Of a stretch of DNA of 26,144 bases, positions 14,435 to 25,163 are shown piece after piece; the stretch's first letter is position 1, and each line of letters starts with the position of its first letter. The stretch is from positions 1 through 26,144 of the forward strand of contig WNYE01000165.1 in assembly GCA_021396245.1 (NCBI GenBank), read 5' to 3'. The notes beneath the pieces were generated by a model that had not been told where the DNA came from, did no database searches, and saw only the letters and a program-made list of their open reading frames with translations. Position numbers and translations under genes: made by a program. The DNA is from Sporothrix humicola. Lineage: Eukaryota > Ascomycota > Sordariomycetes > Ophiostomatales > Ophiostomataceae.

Positions 14435-17368
14435 ATGAGCACCCCACCAGCCATGTCGCCGACGCGGCAGTCGAGCGTCTTCAGTTCGGGCTCAGGAGCG
14501 AACCCGACCAAGAAGAGAAAGAACGACGACGACTCCAACGCGCCCGCGACAAAGTCCTCGTCAACGACAACAGCGACGGGCGCGCGCCGCTACCGTGCCT
14601 CGCGAGCGTGCCAGTACTGCCGCACGCGCAAGGTGCGGTGCGACGTGCTGCGGACGAATGCGGACTGCACCAACTGCCGGCTGGACAACCGGGAGTGTAT
14701 ACTGCTGGAGTCACGGCGGGGCAAGCCGGACCAGTGGCGCAACTACGGGCAGGAGACGGTGGAGGTGCGCCGTTCCGGAGGAGCGGCGCCGGCGCGCCAA
14801 CGACGGGAGTCGACGACGCACGACGAGATTGCCGACTCCATCCAAGTCGATGCCGTCGACACCACGCCAAAACCGACTGACACAACGCCTGCATCGGCCG
14901 ACGACACGGGCGACGTACCGATGTGCGTCACGTTCAACGGCAACGACAACGACACGGAGCAGGACAATGACAACGAGACGGAAAAGGGGGGCGACGACAA
15001 CGAGACAGAGAAGCCAGAGGGCGAAGGCGACGAGACCAACTCGGCGTGGTCTACGTCGGCGTACACGCCGCCCGAGTCGCTGGACGCCTTGGCGTTTGTC
15101 TTCCAGGACACGTCGGCGACGTCCACTTCCGCCACGTCCAACCACGCCTCGACGCGGCCATCGTCGACGCAGGCGCCAGGGTCGACGACACAGGATGCCG
15201 CCGTCAACGGCCAGAGTCCGAGCTGGTCCCAGCAGGGCCAACCATCTCCTTTACCGTCATTCATCGCCCCCTTCCGAAACAAGATTCCAGCGGACGATCG
15301 TGCCTTTCTGGGGCGAAAGGGGGCTCTGACAGTCCCTGAGCCTGAACTGAGAGTGGCCATTCTGCGGGCGTACATCTTTAGCGTGCATCCGTTTATGCCA
15401 ATGCTGGACCTGCAGCCGTTTGTGCAGGCGGTGCTCGAAGATGCGGAGCGCAGCGAGGCAAAGGGCGACGGGATGAACAACGAGCGAAGCGAGGACAATA
15501 GCAAGAGAAGCGAGCGCAGCGAAGACCAAAAGAAACCCGAGCGCATTTCTCTGCTCCTCTTCCAGGCGGTCATGTTTGCCGGGCTGTCGTCGCTAGAGCC
15601 GCACCACCTGCACCGCCTGGGCTTTGCGACGGCCAAACAGGCGCGCGAGGTCTTTTTTGTCAGGGTCAAGCTTCTATACGAGCTGGACGTGGAGCCGGAC
15701 AGCGCCGCCGTTTTTCAGAGTTTGCTGCTGATGAGCAGCTGGTACAGCAAGTGGACGGAGTGGAAGGACACGTCGCACTGGACGGCGCAGGCGCTGCTGG
15801 TGGCGCAGAACATGGGGCTGCACCGGGAGCCGACCGAGGCGCAAGGGTGGACACCCTCTCAACGAGGACGGCGCCGCCGCATGTGGTGGAGCCTGTTCAT
15901 CCGCGACCGCATGATCGCCCTCGGCACGCGCCGGCCGCTGCGGATCCGCGAGGAAGACTTTGACGTCTCGATGCTGGGGATGGACGACTTTGAGCCGGTG
16001 GACGACGAAGCCCCAACTGGTCTACTCTTATCATCGCCCGAGCGGAAGAGCACCGCGCTCATGTGCATCGAGCTGGCCAAGCTGTGCGTCTGCATCGGCC
16101 ACGTTTTGAGGACCAGGTACACCACCCTCACCACCACGCCCGCCGTCTCGCACACGACCATGGTCGTCCCGCGCCGCACCAACAGCGTCGACGACCTCAA
16201 CCAGTGCGACCAGGAGATTGTGGCGTGGCAAAAGGGGTTGTCCGAGAACATTTCTCTCTCCAGTCACGACATGACGCCCTGTGTGGACGTCCACTGGGCC
16301 ATGCTGAACCTGGCCCACCTGACGCTGGTCAACGTTTTGCACCGCACCCAAACCCTACCGCCGCCGCCGACCGTCCCGCCGTCGGCCCCCTCCCCCGAGT
16401 CGCCCGAAACCCAGTCCGTCCGCCGCGCCGCCCGCCTCAAAGTCAAGGACGCCGCCTGCAAGGTCACCAAGATTGCGACGGCCATTCTGCAGCGCGGCCA
16501 GGTGCGCTTCTTGGGGTTGAATGGGATTACGGCCCTGCTGGCCGCCTGTTTGAGTCACATGGTCGATATTCGGGGCGCGTCCGGCGACTCGGACGAGGAC
16601 ATTCGGGACGCCAGCATTTTCCGGTTCGGGCAGAATATGCAGGTGCTGTACGCCATGACGAGCATGTACGCGACGGCGGACGCGGCTGTTGCGTTCCTGG
16701 GGTCCGTCGTCAAAAAGGTGCAGCTGCCGATACCCGCTGTGGGCTCGACATCAACGCAAGCGGCGCAGGCGTCGTCAACACAACCATCCACGGCCGCAGC
16801 GCCGACGAAGAGGCCATCGCCATCACACAGATCAATGTCCATGTCGTCGTCGACGTCGGCAAGGCCAAGGCCATCGATCTCGTACTCTGCGACAACCGCC
16901 ACCAACAACGCCACAGCCCCCTGGACGCCATCCCAGCAGTTGACCGGCCTCGCGGATGTCGCCTGTTGGGACACCATGGGCAAGTCGTACGGCGGAAGTG
17001 GAAACACCCCAACACCGCTCAAAACACCCTCGATGCAGCCAGCCCACCTCTCGCCACAACCACACCTCGGCATGGGCGTCGTCCGCCAGCCGATGCACGC
17101 ACAAATGTCTTTACCGGGCACGTACGACACAACAATGAAGGACGCCGGTCCATTGCCACGCGACCACCGCGCCTTTGGCTCGTACGACGACATGCTGTTT
17201 GACAATCTGTTTACGGCCGCTGTTAATGGCGCACCACAACACCAACAACAACATCCGCAACATCCGCACGCAGACGACGACATGGCCCTCGAGCCGCTCG
17301 TCTACAACTACGACTTTATCCTCGACAACTTTGACCTGCCCGACTGCCAGCCGCACGGGATGGAGTAG
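14435..17368 (+). CDS. Zn(II)2Cys6 fungal-specific transcription factor
   Basis: A single-exon frame of 977 residues from the ATG at 14435 (CGCCATGAG context, C/A-rich leader). A basic KKRK cluster (26-29) precedes the zinc cluster Cys59, 62, 69, 78, 81, 88, spacing C-X2-C-X6-C-X8-C-X2-C-X6-C, with basic RTRKVR between the second and third Cys. An acidic, Asn-rich stretch lies near residues 157-203. The fungal-specific transcription factor (middle homology) domain begins near residue 300 with VAILRAYIFSVHPFMPMLD and continues past the GLHREPTEAQGWTPSQRGRRRRMWWSLFIRDR segment typical of the family. The C-terminus is rich in Thr, Ser, Pro and His-Gln. It would be a nuclear DNA-binding regulator. 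The frame is open upstream to an ATG at 13952, but that extension looks like untranslated leader. Position suggests it controls the adjacent catabolic genes. Confidence 0.92.
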   Translation: MSTPPAMSPTRQSSVFSSGSGANPTKKRKNDDDSNAPATKSSSTTTATGARRYRASRACQYCRTRKVRCDVLRTNADCTNCRLDNRECILLESRRGKPDQWRNYGQETVEVRRSGGAAPARQRRESTTHDEIADSIQVDAVDTTPKPTDTTPASADDTGDVPMCVTFNGNDNDTEQDNDNETEKGGDDNETEKPEGEGDETNSAWSTSAYTPPESLDALAFVFQDTSATSTSATSNHASTRPSSTQAPGSTTQDAAVNGQSPSWSQQGQPSPLPSFIAPFRNKIPADDRAFLGRKGALTVPEPELRVAILRAYIFSVHPFMPMLDLQPFVQAVLEDAERSEAKGDGMNNERSEDNSKRSERSEDQKKPERISLLLFQAVMFAGLSSLEPHHLHRLGFATAKQAREVFFVRVKLLYELDVEPDSAAVFQSLLLMSSWYSKWTEWKDTSHWTAQALLVAQNMGLHREPTEAQGWTPSQRGRRRRMWWSLFIRDRMIALGTRRPLRIREEDFDVSMLGMDDFEPVDDEAPTGLLLSSPERKSTALMCIELAKLCVCIGHVLRTRYTTLTTTPAVSHTTMVVPRRTNSVDDLNQCDQEIVAWQKGLSENISLSSHDMTPCVDVHWAMLNLAHLTLVNVLHRTQTLPPPPTVPPSAPSPESPETQSVRRAARLKVKDAACKVTKIATAILQRGQVRFLGLNGITALLAACLSHMVDIRGASGDSDEDIRDASIFRFGQNMQVLYAMTSMYATADAAVAFLGSVVKKVQLPIPAVGSTSTQAAQASSTQPSTAAAPTKRPSPSHRSMSMSSSTSARPRPSISYSATTATNNATAPWTPSQQLTGLADVACWDTMGKSYGGSGNTPTPLKTPSMQPAHLSPQPHLGMGVVRQPMHAQMSLPGTYDTTMKDAGPLPRDHRAFGSYDDMLFDNLFTAAVNGAPQHQQQHPQHPHADDDMALEPLVYNYDFILDNFDLPDCQPHGME

Positions 17369-17636
17369 GTGTGTGGTGGAAATGAACGTCATAATGTTAT
17401 GTAATGTTATGTAATGTATTTATGTATTGTATGTACCAATGATAAATTTAAAAAAATTGACATCACATCTACTGTTTTCTAGTGCTTGAGTTGTGACTTG
17501 TGCATACCAATTTATTTTTGCTTCTAATTTTATTTTCATTTTTATTTTCATCCGCCTTTTCACAGACTACATGTTACAGTTTGCTTTCTCTCTGCTTCTT
17601 CGGGCTCCGCTCCGCTTCGCCCTTGTGGCCGCCCAC
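17369..17636. other. Convergent 3' spacer
   Basis: A 268-bp AT-rich spacer between the regulator and the formaldehyde-enzyme gene. It starts with AATGTTATGT repeats (about 17393-17416) and contains TTTATTTT-type runs, suited to polyadenylation on both strands. Confidence 0.6.
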
Positions 17637-18218
17637 TCAAGCATCCGCCGGCAGAGCGCCGCTCTGCTTGGCCGTCCACGTCGCAATGGCATCCATCAGC
17701 GGCGGCGACAGCGCGTCGTACGGCTCCAGGCCGACGCTCCGCAGCTTGGCCCGCACCGCATCCATGCCCGACGGCGCAAAGCCCTGCTCGATCAGGGACG
17801 ACACGAAGGCGGCAAACTGCGGCTCCTGGAAGTTGCCGGGCGTCGAGGCCAGTTCGGTGTGCACAAAGTCCAGGCCCTTGAAGGGGTGTGCCTTCTCGAT
17901 GCGGCCGTACAGGTGGACGCCGCAGTCCTTGCAGGCGTAGCGCTGGATGGTGGCCGCGGGGTCGAGCACGGCGAGCTTGGCCTCGTTGGCGGTCACGGCC
18001 AGGTTGTCGCGGGGGACGACTCCAACAACAGAAAAGAGAGCACCCTTGGGCTTCCAGCACTTGGAGCAGCCGCAGGCGTGGTTGTGGAGGACGGCGCTGG
18101 TCAGGGTGACCTCGACCGGGTCCGCGGCGCACTGGCAGCGGAGGACGCCGCCCTTGATGTCGGCGTCGCCCTTGGTCAGGCCGTTGTCGATGGCAGGGTG
18201 GAGCGAAGGGGTGGCCAT
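17637..18218 (-). CDS. Glutathione-dependent formaldehyde-activating enzyme (Gfa, S-(hydroxymethyl)glutathione synthase)
   Basis: An uninterrupted frame of 193 residues, close to the roughly 190-residue bacterial Gfa. Gfa proteins have two zinc sites and are proposed to speed formation of S-hydroxymethylglutathione from formaldehyde and glutathione (EC 4.4.1.22). The expected Cys pattern is present: CQC (28, 30), CGCSKC (49, 51, 54) and CKDC (96, 99). The segment HPFKGLDFVHTEL (111-123) is typical of the full-length enzyme rather than of the broader CENP-V/GFA-like group. A TATAAAA lies about 120 bp upstream and a TG/CA microsatellite falls in the likely leader. The CCGCGG elements of the cluster are absent from its promoter, so it may be a housekeeping neighbour, or may detoxify formaldehyde from a cluster reaction. 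Identity is confident, link to the cluster is not. Confidence 0.92.
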   Translation of the reverse strand: MATPSLHPAIDNGLTKGDADIKGGVLRCQCAADPVEVTLTSAVLHNHACGCSKCWKPKGALFSVVGVVPRDNLAVTANEAKLAVLDPAATIQRYACKDCGVHLYGRIEKAHPFKGLDFVHTELASTPGNFQEPQFAAFVSSLIEQGFAPSGMDAVRAKLRSVGLEPYDALSPPLMDAIATWTAKQSGALPADA

Positions 18219-18248
18219 TGTGGTGGTGTGGAAGTGTTATTGTTTTGT

Positions 18249-18265
18249 TGTGTGTGTGTGTGTGT
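18249..18265. repeat. (TG)n microsatellite in Gfa leader
   Basis: About eight TG dinucleotides between the formaldehyde-enzyme ATG and its TATA-like box, so probably within the 5' untranslated region as (CA)n. Confidence 0.8.
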
Positions 18266-18336
18266 AGGTTGTTGGTTGAGATGATGATGAGATAATTGAG
18301 AGACAGCAAGTATGACGGAAAGGACATGCCGACGAC

Positions 18337-18343
18337 TTTTATA
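18337..18343 (-). promoter_or_regulatory. TATAAAA box of Gfa gene
   Basis: TTTTATA on the plus strand reads TATAAAA on the minus strand, 119-125 bp upstream of the ATG at 18218. It is the best match to a consensus TATA box in the window. Confidence 0.5.
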
Positions 18344-18640
18344 CTTTCTGGTTCCCCTACAACTACCGACCTTTCTCCATGCTCACAGCCCACCTCTTCC
18401 CGAAGGCCATGCTTGGTACAGTACGCCATGACGAGTTATTATCCGGTGAGGTAAGTAGGCAGATAGCTTGCACCCTTACCTCCCCTAAACCCCTCTTGTT
18501 TCCATTGACAGAGTACAGGTTACCTCATCCTTCTCCGCAAACACCATCAAGCAAAAGTAGAACAAGTAACAAGTCGACCAACATGTGTATTCGTAACATA
18601 ACATGCTCTAGCTTTGTTGGGGCTTGGCTGCTGGGCCGTT

Positions 18641-18676
18641 ATCCGTAGGCACATCCGTAGGCATATCCGTAGGTAA
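18641..18676. repeat. Three-copy 12-bp ATCCGTAGGCAY repeat
   Basis: Units start at 18641, 18653 and 18665; the first two differ at one base and the third ends in TAA. Non-coding, with no nearby gene boundary. Confidence 0.75.
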
Positions 18677-20611
18677 TTTCAGTTGTCCAAAGGTACTTGA
18701 AGTCACTTACAGTTATTCTTGAAATGTTAGTCTCAGTTGAGGCTTGCCTTACCTTACTCCTACACCCATTACGTTGGGGCACACCCGTAAGGCAGGTGGT
18801 GAGACAAGAGGATGAAGGAGCGTGAGGAGTAAGAGGTTGTCGTAAAGCGGTACTAACGACTTTCTGTATGCAATTGTGTGAAAAGTCCGCAGACATCAGA
18901 CATTCGACATCCCGGAGCGGTGGCTTCTTACCGTCCCGTGTTTTCGTTTCTTGGTGTAGGCCCTCCAATGAAATTATTTGTTGGTTCTCTCTCCTCTCCT
19001 CTACGCTGAATTCCACCCTCCTCCAAACACTCGTTCGGGTGAGCGGGGTGCACTTCTTTCGTAATTCCAACTTTGTGTCCGCCATGTCGGCCATGTTCGT
19101 ATGGCCGTTTTGTCTGTCATGTCCGTACCGTGTCCGATGTAGCTGTAGCTGCAGCTCTAAAAAATTCCATGGGATAACAGAATAACAGACACTCGTCTGA
19201 CGAGGAATTATGTCGTCGTCTCCATTCCCCGTGTAAGCTCGCCCAAAACGGAATAAACAATCGACAACCAGTGTTGCGTCATGGTGTCATCTTTCTGCTG
19301 TCTGCAAACTTTCAGCGGCGCCACATAACTCTCAACCATAACTGGTTGTCGTCGTCGTGTAAGTCGTTGGCGTTGTTGGAGAGAGTCGCGCCCACTGTCC
19401 AAATCGGGCAAAGCACACAAAAGCAAACGGTGAAAGGCGGCCGTGGCTCGGAAATTCGGGGTTCTCCAGGCGATCGGCCCCTTGAAAAACCCCTGTTTTC
19501 AGGGCGTTCTGTGGGTGCTAATCGCAGCGCCAAGTGCCGTTTGCGGGGCAGCTATCAGTGTCGATTGGTGCCATTGGTGCAATTGGGTGTATTTTGGCGT
19601 CGAACGCGATCCTCCACATGGCCCGGAAGCATACAAGTGTCGAAGAAATGTCGCCATCTCACCATCGTGCTCGGATCGTCTCCATTGTGCCGGGCCGCAG
19701 GGGAGAGGTGAGAGGAGGAGTAAAAAAAGAGAGAAAAGATCGGAGAAGAGGGGAAGGGATGTGGAGGAACGCGGAGAGGAAGGTGTCTGCGGGAGGAAGA
19801 AGACAAAAAAAGGACGAAAAGAGGGTGTCGAGGAATCTGGGGCGGGAGACTCGATGGTGATTGGTCAACGTGGACGGAATGTCGATTCGTGTTCACGGTA
19901 TGAAGTTGTAAAGGACAATGTCGGGTCGCATGCTGTCCAAGGTCTTTTGTTTTCCCGAATCAATCCGACAGCCAAATGCTCTTCTTCGTGGAAGTGCCAC
20001 ATGTGGCTGTGTGGCTTGAGCTCTGAGATTGTATGCTGGCTTCCAGTTAGCAAAAACTTGACGCTTGGAACTGGTGGGTTTATGGAGAAAAGTAAAAAAT
20101 GTAAAGAAAATACTCACCTACCTATGTGAAAGGGCAGTTAGAAAGCCGTCCCCAAGATCTGGGGAAATGGGGATTTAAGTACACATCCCCTCCCACCCAT
20201 CAACCGTTGAACATTTGCCATGAGACATGCACCTTGATGGTTTCTGGGGGAAAGTGTCAACAAAAATAGCCACCACAATTGGCCACCTCCTTGAAATGAA
20301 CGGAACATGATTCGTGCATGCAGGTGTCGTATGTCGCAGTGATTAGTATTCACTCCATTTATCATGGTAGTCTTCACAAAATGCGGGGGCAACAGCTTCT
20401 TCCAAGTAAGAGCCCGTCATTGATTAAAACTCCAGCTCTTTGCTATGTATCTGTCTATTGCCCATGTCCATCAAGACGTTTCAAAAAATAAATCCATCAA
20501 AAACTCGCTGCATCCAAAATTTAAACTTGTCCCATATCAAAACCATCCATCGCCTGGGTATCCTCCTTGTCACTCTCTCCAAGATTGTCATCTCATCTCC
20601 CTCTGCTCGAC

Positions 20612-22388
20612 TCACACAGTTGGCCGCACCTCGTGTGGAAACGGCTTGCGCCCGTACATGACATACACGGGAATGTAAAAGTGCACATTAGTGTTTTGCA
20701 CGTCTTTCCGCACATCCATCAGCAGCAGCTCGACTTCGGCGGGTGTCATGCCCAGCCCCTTTGTGAGGACGGTCATCGTGATCGCCTGCATGCCCTCCAG
20801 AAAGTTTGTCATTTGCCAGAGCCCCAGCGTCTTGGCCTCGCGGCCCTTGGGCCACGGGTTGCCGGGCAGGGCGTAGCGCTCCTCGACGACGTCGACAAAC
20901 CCGACCTCGCGCATCATGCCGGCGAGCTTGGGCGTCACGAGCATGTCCCTCCCTAAATTGCGGCCGGCCTCAGTATACAAGGTGTCGAGCCGGGTCAGGG
21001 CGCTGCCGTTCAAAGAGTCGTCAATCGCGCGGAAGCGGCTCATGTAGTCCTGCCACTCGACGTAGCCGCCGGGGCGAAGGTTGTCGTAGGCACTTTTGAG
21101 GATTCGGCGGGGATCGTTGAACGAGTGCCACAGCAGCCGCAGATGGACAAAATCAAACGGCGACGACCCGTAGGTCCAGTCGTCCTCGGCGTCGTCAATC
21201 TCAAAGCGGCAGTTGGGCGGCACAAAGTCGGGCTGGATGGGGCTCAGGTCGGTGCCAATGACCTCGGCCGACGGGTACATTTGCGCAAACTCAATGGCCC
21301 AGATGCCCGTGCCCGTGCCAATGTCGAGGACGCGCTGCGGGTCGTGGATCGGCGCGCGGGCGAGCTGGCCTTTTAAGAGTAAGACGAAGATGGCGTGCTG
21401 GAGGTCGAGGCGTTCCTGCTCGCTCTTGTCGTTTGGCATAAAGTATTCTGCCACGGTAGGGGTTAGTGGTGGTCAACATGGCCTGGGAATGACTGCACTT
21501 ACTCCCTTGTTTGTACTTGTGAAAGGTGCGGCCGTTTTCCTCGACAAACTCGTAGATGCTGGACCGGACGGATTGCGTGGAGGATCTGTGCTGTTAGCGG
21601 TGGGAGACAGAAGATGACTGCGAGGATGCGAATGACTTACGGGACGTCCACATCGCCAAGGGCAGAGTCGGCATCCGAGTCAATCTATGTTGTCAGCAAC
21701 CATACGCCACATGGAATATTGTGTTGACTGCAGGGCCACCTACACTCAGTCCTGTGCTAAACAGCGACGACGCCGTGTCAGTCGTCTCGTCCTCGGGCCG
21801 TGGATTTGCGGCAGATGCACTCCCTAGCGTCGCCCCGGCGTGCTCGTCGGAAAAGCTCTTGCCCGCGTAGTCGGTCGTCGGCTGTGCTTGTGGTGCGCGC
21901 GGTTGTGGTTGTGGTTGTGGTTGTGGTGGTGCTTCACCGTCAGGTTCATCCCCGCCATTCGACGCCTCTCTTGGACTCGGCTGTGGTGATCCATTTTGTG
22001 ATTCCGAATCTGTCGGCGGTAATGTTGTTGTCGCAGCCGTTGTTGTCACCGCCGCCGTCACCGTCGTCGTCGCCGTATCTGTCGTCGCTTCCGACGGCTG
22101 CCTTGCCGGTATTGCCGGCGGTATTCCCAAGAACCTCGCTACCTTCTCGACGGTCGTTTCTGTTGCCGCCCCAGCTGTTGTTGGTGTTGTTGCTGTCGCC
22201 GGCGTCGTCTCTTTCTCTGGTGCGTCTGCCGTCGGTTGTTGTTGTGGTTGTTGCGGTGGTTGTGGCTGCTGTTCTGCCGGCGCCTCTACTGTTGACTCAA
22301 CGTCCATTTGCTGTGATGTCTCTCCTTGTGTGCTCTGTGCGTCCCCATTCGCCGTCGTCGGCAACGGATCCAGCTCCATTTCGCCCAT
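20612..22388 (-). CDS. LaeA-like SAM-dependent methyltransferase with Pro/Gln-rich N-terminus
   Basis: Four exons on the minus strand: 22388-21744, 21684-21641, 21585-21503 and 21447-20612, giving 535 residues. Introns are 59, 55 and 55 nt with GTAGGT or GTAAGT donors, CTGAC/CTAAC branch sites and TAG/CAG acceptors, and all phases join cleanly. The first ATG is at 22388. Residues 1-215 are low complexity, rich in Pro, Gln, Thr and Ala, with a PQ repeat. The class I methyltransferase domain follows: GRTFHKYKQGKYFMPND ending near 264, motif I VLDIGTGTGIW (297-307) and the acidic Asp324 in VIGTDLS. The layout matches the large fungal LaeA/UMTA-like group; LaeA itself is a nuclear regulator of secondary metabolism, but most paralogues are uncharacterised. 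It could act on a small molecule or a protein. No shared promoter element was found upstream. Confidence 0.88.
21901..21935. repeat. GGTTGT hexamer repeat coding for Pro-Gln
   Basis: Tandem GGTTGT-like units on the plus strand encode an alternating Pro-Gln run in the methyltransferase N-terminus on the minus strand. Such coding microsatellites tend to vary in length between strains. Confidence 0.7.
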
Positions 22389-23898
22389 CTTCACTCAAAG
22401 GTGTTGACTGTCGTCGTGTTGTCGTCGCTCGTGTCAACTGTTGTTCATGGTCTTTGCCTGTCGTAAATGTGTCTCGTGTGTCGCGTATGTCTCGTGAGGT
22501 CTACAGATGTTTGCTGTTGTTTGCTTTCCTTGTAAAAGTGTCCACCGTCGGATGCAGGACGGGTCGTAAAGGCGGCTGTTGTCCTGTTTCAAATCCAAAA
22601 TGTTTCCGATCGGATCTGTCTGTGAGATTGCCGAGTCTTTTTGTCTTGTCTCTTCTTTGAAAGTCCACGTTATCCACGTTTATTGTGTGAGCGTTGAGTC
22701 GAGACGCATCAATGTCTGTAAATCGCAATGATCGACAGAGTGAGAAGGGTTGACTTTGTAAGGCGAAGAGGAAAAAGAAAAGAACGTGGGAAGAAAGAGA
22801 AAGAACTGTGTGTGATAAGAAGAGGTTGGTGGGCGTGGGAAGTGAGAAAAGGGGAAACCCAAAAGCCAAGACCAAGACCCAAGACCCAAGAGAAAGACCG
22901 AGAGCGAGATGAGACGGGCGCGGCAGTGAAGGATGACGGTGAGCACGGAAGGATCGAGTATGAAGGTGAAGCTTGGGCGTCAGTCAAGGAGTTGAGGGTC
23001 GAGAGGAATAAACGGAGAATTCCGTGGAGGCTGCAAGATCAAGTGGAAGAACTGCAGATGTCAGAAGAGGAATATTAAACGAAGGGTACGATGCAAAGTG
23101 ACAAGAAAAAGAAAAGAAGAAAAACAAAACGACAGATGGAAAAAAAAAGAAAAGCGAGAAACGATCGAGGTCAAAAAAGAAACGAAAAACGTGGGAGGCA
23201 GGGGTGCGTTTGGGGGCAGTGGAGCTCACTAAACAATGGCGCCTTTAGCGGACGTCTTTCCCTGTCTTAAAGATACGAAAGAACAACGGCTCGCGATCCA
23301 GAAGAACAAGGAGGATGCACTAACGAGTTCAAACGTCCGCTAACGAGTCCGTCGAGACGTCAGACAGGGTGAAAAGCAACAAGAGAGAGCGAGGAAGAAA
23401 AGGAAGGGAGGAAAGATGAAGAGAAGAGAAGACAGGAAGTAAAGAAAGATAAAAGAAGAAAGGCAAGAAGAGACGGCGCGAAACAAGGTGCACTTTCGGC
23501 TGGAGATAAGAAGAGAGAAGGCGTGATCGTTGATTGTCCACACACAAAGGCACATAGGCAGAAAACTGAACGAGCACGAGAACGAACAATGCCAGCAAGG
23601 GAGCCAGAGTGAAAGAAGTGAGGAACCGACAGAAAAGAGAAGAGGATGACAATATGGGGTAATCTCTCCTCCAGTCCTTTTGCTTTGGGCGAACACTGGG
23701 CTTGCTGCGCGTGTATGACCAGTTCCTGCCACTTTGGCGCTCATACTCTCCTCGTCACCTCTGTCACCACTTTCTTGTGCATCGCATCCCTGCCGTGGGC
23801 TCGATCCTTCAACAACCAATGCCACCCTTTTCACCACTGTCTACGGAGTACGGAATACTACCACGTCGCTTGCACCACCCAATTTCGAGAGTGCACCT

Positions 23899-23940
23899 TT
23901 TGCGCCCTCTTTGCGCTTTTCTTTGCGCCTTTCTTTGCGC
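23899..23940. repeat. Four-copy TTTGCGC repeat (11-12 bp period)
   Basis: TTTGCGC begins at 23899, 23910, 23922 and 23934, separated by CT-rich spacers of 4-5 nt. Non-coding. Confidence 0.75.
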
Positions 23941-25125
23941 CTTCTCGTTTGGGAACCACTTCCCGTCCATGTCCAGACCGGTGTGCACAAACACAATACT
24001 GGTCACGACCACAAAAAACAGACACAGAAACTGTCCAACAAAACACACGATACGTGTCGCCACGTCCTTTCGTCGACCACTGTCTGCACGACATTTGACA
24101 AGACGGGAAAGCTGTCCCGCCCGTACCCAAGCGACGACCGTTTGAGGTTCGCAGAATCACTTTGTAAAGTGCAGTGTGTAGTGTGCGGGTTGCGCTCGAG
24201 GACGCGCAAGCCCGGCAAAGTACGGTTGTTCTAAACGGATGAACCATACATTTTGGAGGGGAACAAAACCACGACGCTGCCGTGATTGCGCCACCTCGGG
24301 CCGTAGGACGAACAAGCAAAGATGAAGACAGGAGAGGAAAGACAAAAGATAAAGACAAGGGACAATTCGAAGGGTGTTTGGTTTTGACAAAGAGCGACAG
24401 ATGTGCTCAGTAAAAGCAAGGGAGATTGTCAAAGAAACAAGACGACAATCCAAAGAGGTTCTGGAAAGGTTGAAGCGCCGCATTTGACGGATTGTCCAGA
24501 ACACTGAGAAAAGAACGCCCTAAACAGAAAACAGAAAACGGCCAGCCGACCGGCCCGCCGCTAAGCCTGATTAGTGGATGTGCAGCGGCACGTTTTAGCG
24601 GGGCTGCCCTGGAGTGGTGTGGTGCCTCTTTTCTTTCTGTTCTTGTCTTGTCTCGGCTACCTTTGAGTGTCCTCGCTCTCGCACACTGGACAGTCCGGGT
24701 TGGCGTTGGAATGGAAGATAACAAGAAAAGACAAAAAAGGAAAATGAAGCGACGGCCGATGTGTTGACGAAAGAAAGCATCAACGCAACTGCGTTCGAGG
24801 CCAACGTCTCGCGACAAAAGAGATCGATTTTCGTGGTCCAATCTTTTGAGGTTGCAGCGAGTTTACTGAAGAATGGCTTCCAAAAGAACGCACCACTTTT
24901 TACCACTTTCCGCAAATTCGAAATCCTTCGCTTGGTGCACATGCGAGGCGCGCACATGCCCTGTCTGAAAGGGACAATAAATACCACCCTCCTTTCCGCA
25001 TCTCCTCCATTCCGCCCATCCTTTCCGAGATGGAAAGTGAAAAGATAAAAAATGAAAAGGGCGGAACAAACCAGAAAAGGACGCACACCAAGATCGGGAA
25101 GAGCGGGAGGAAGATGATGAAGAAA

Positions 25126-25163
25126 GCCAGAATCAGAATCAAAACCAGAACCAGAATCAGCAC
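25126..25163. repeat. CCAGAA/TCAGAA hexamer repeat
   Basis: Imperfect tandem hexamers of the form CCAGAATCAGAA with interspersed AAAACC. Part of a GA-rich block. Confidence 0.6.

Larger units (their letters stand above)
18219..20611. other. 2.4-kb intergenic stretch, no gene recognised
   Basis: The first 130 bp are the promoter of the formaldehyde enzyme (TATAAAA at 18337-18343). Beyond that there is a 12-bp repeat (18641-18676), a GA-rich block (about 19700-19830) and an AT-richer 3' flank of the methyltransferase. Open frames are low complexity and unsupported. No CCGCGG or GCGGGGAAG is seen here. Confidence 0.55.

Noticed and set aside
22389..22394. Start of the methyltransferase two codons upstream at a GTG
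   Set aside because: A GTG start is not expected in a fungal nuclear gene; the first ATG is at 22388.
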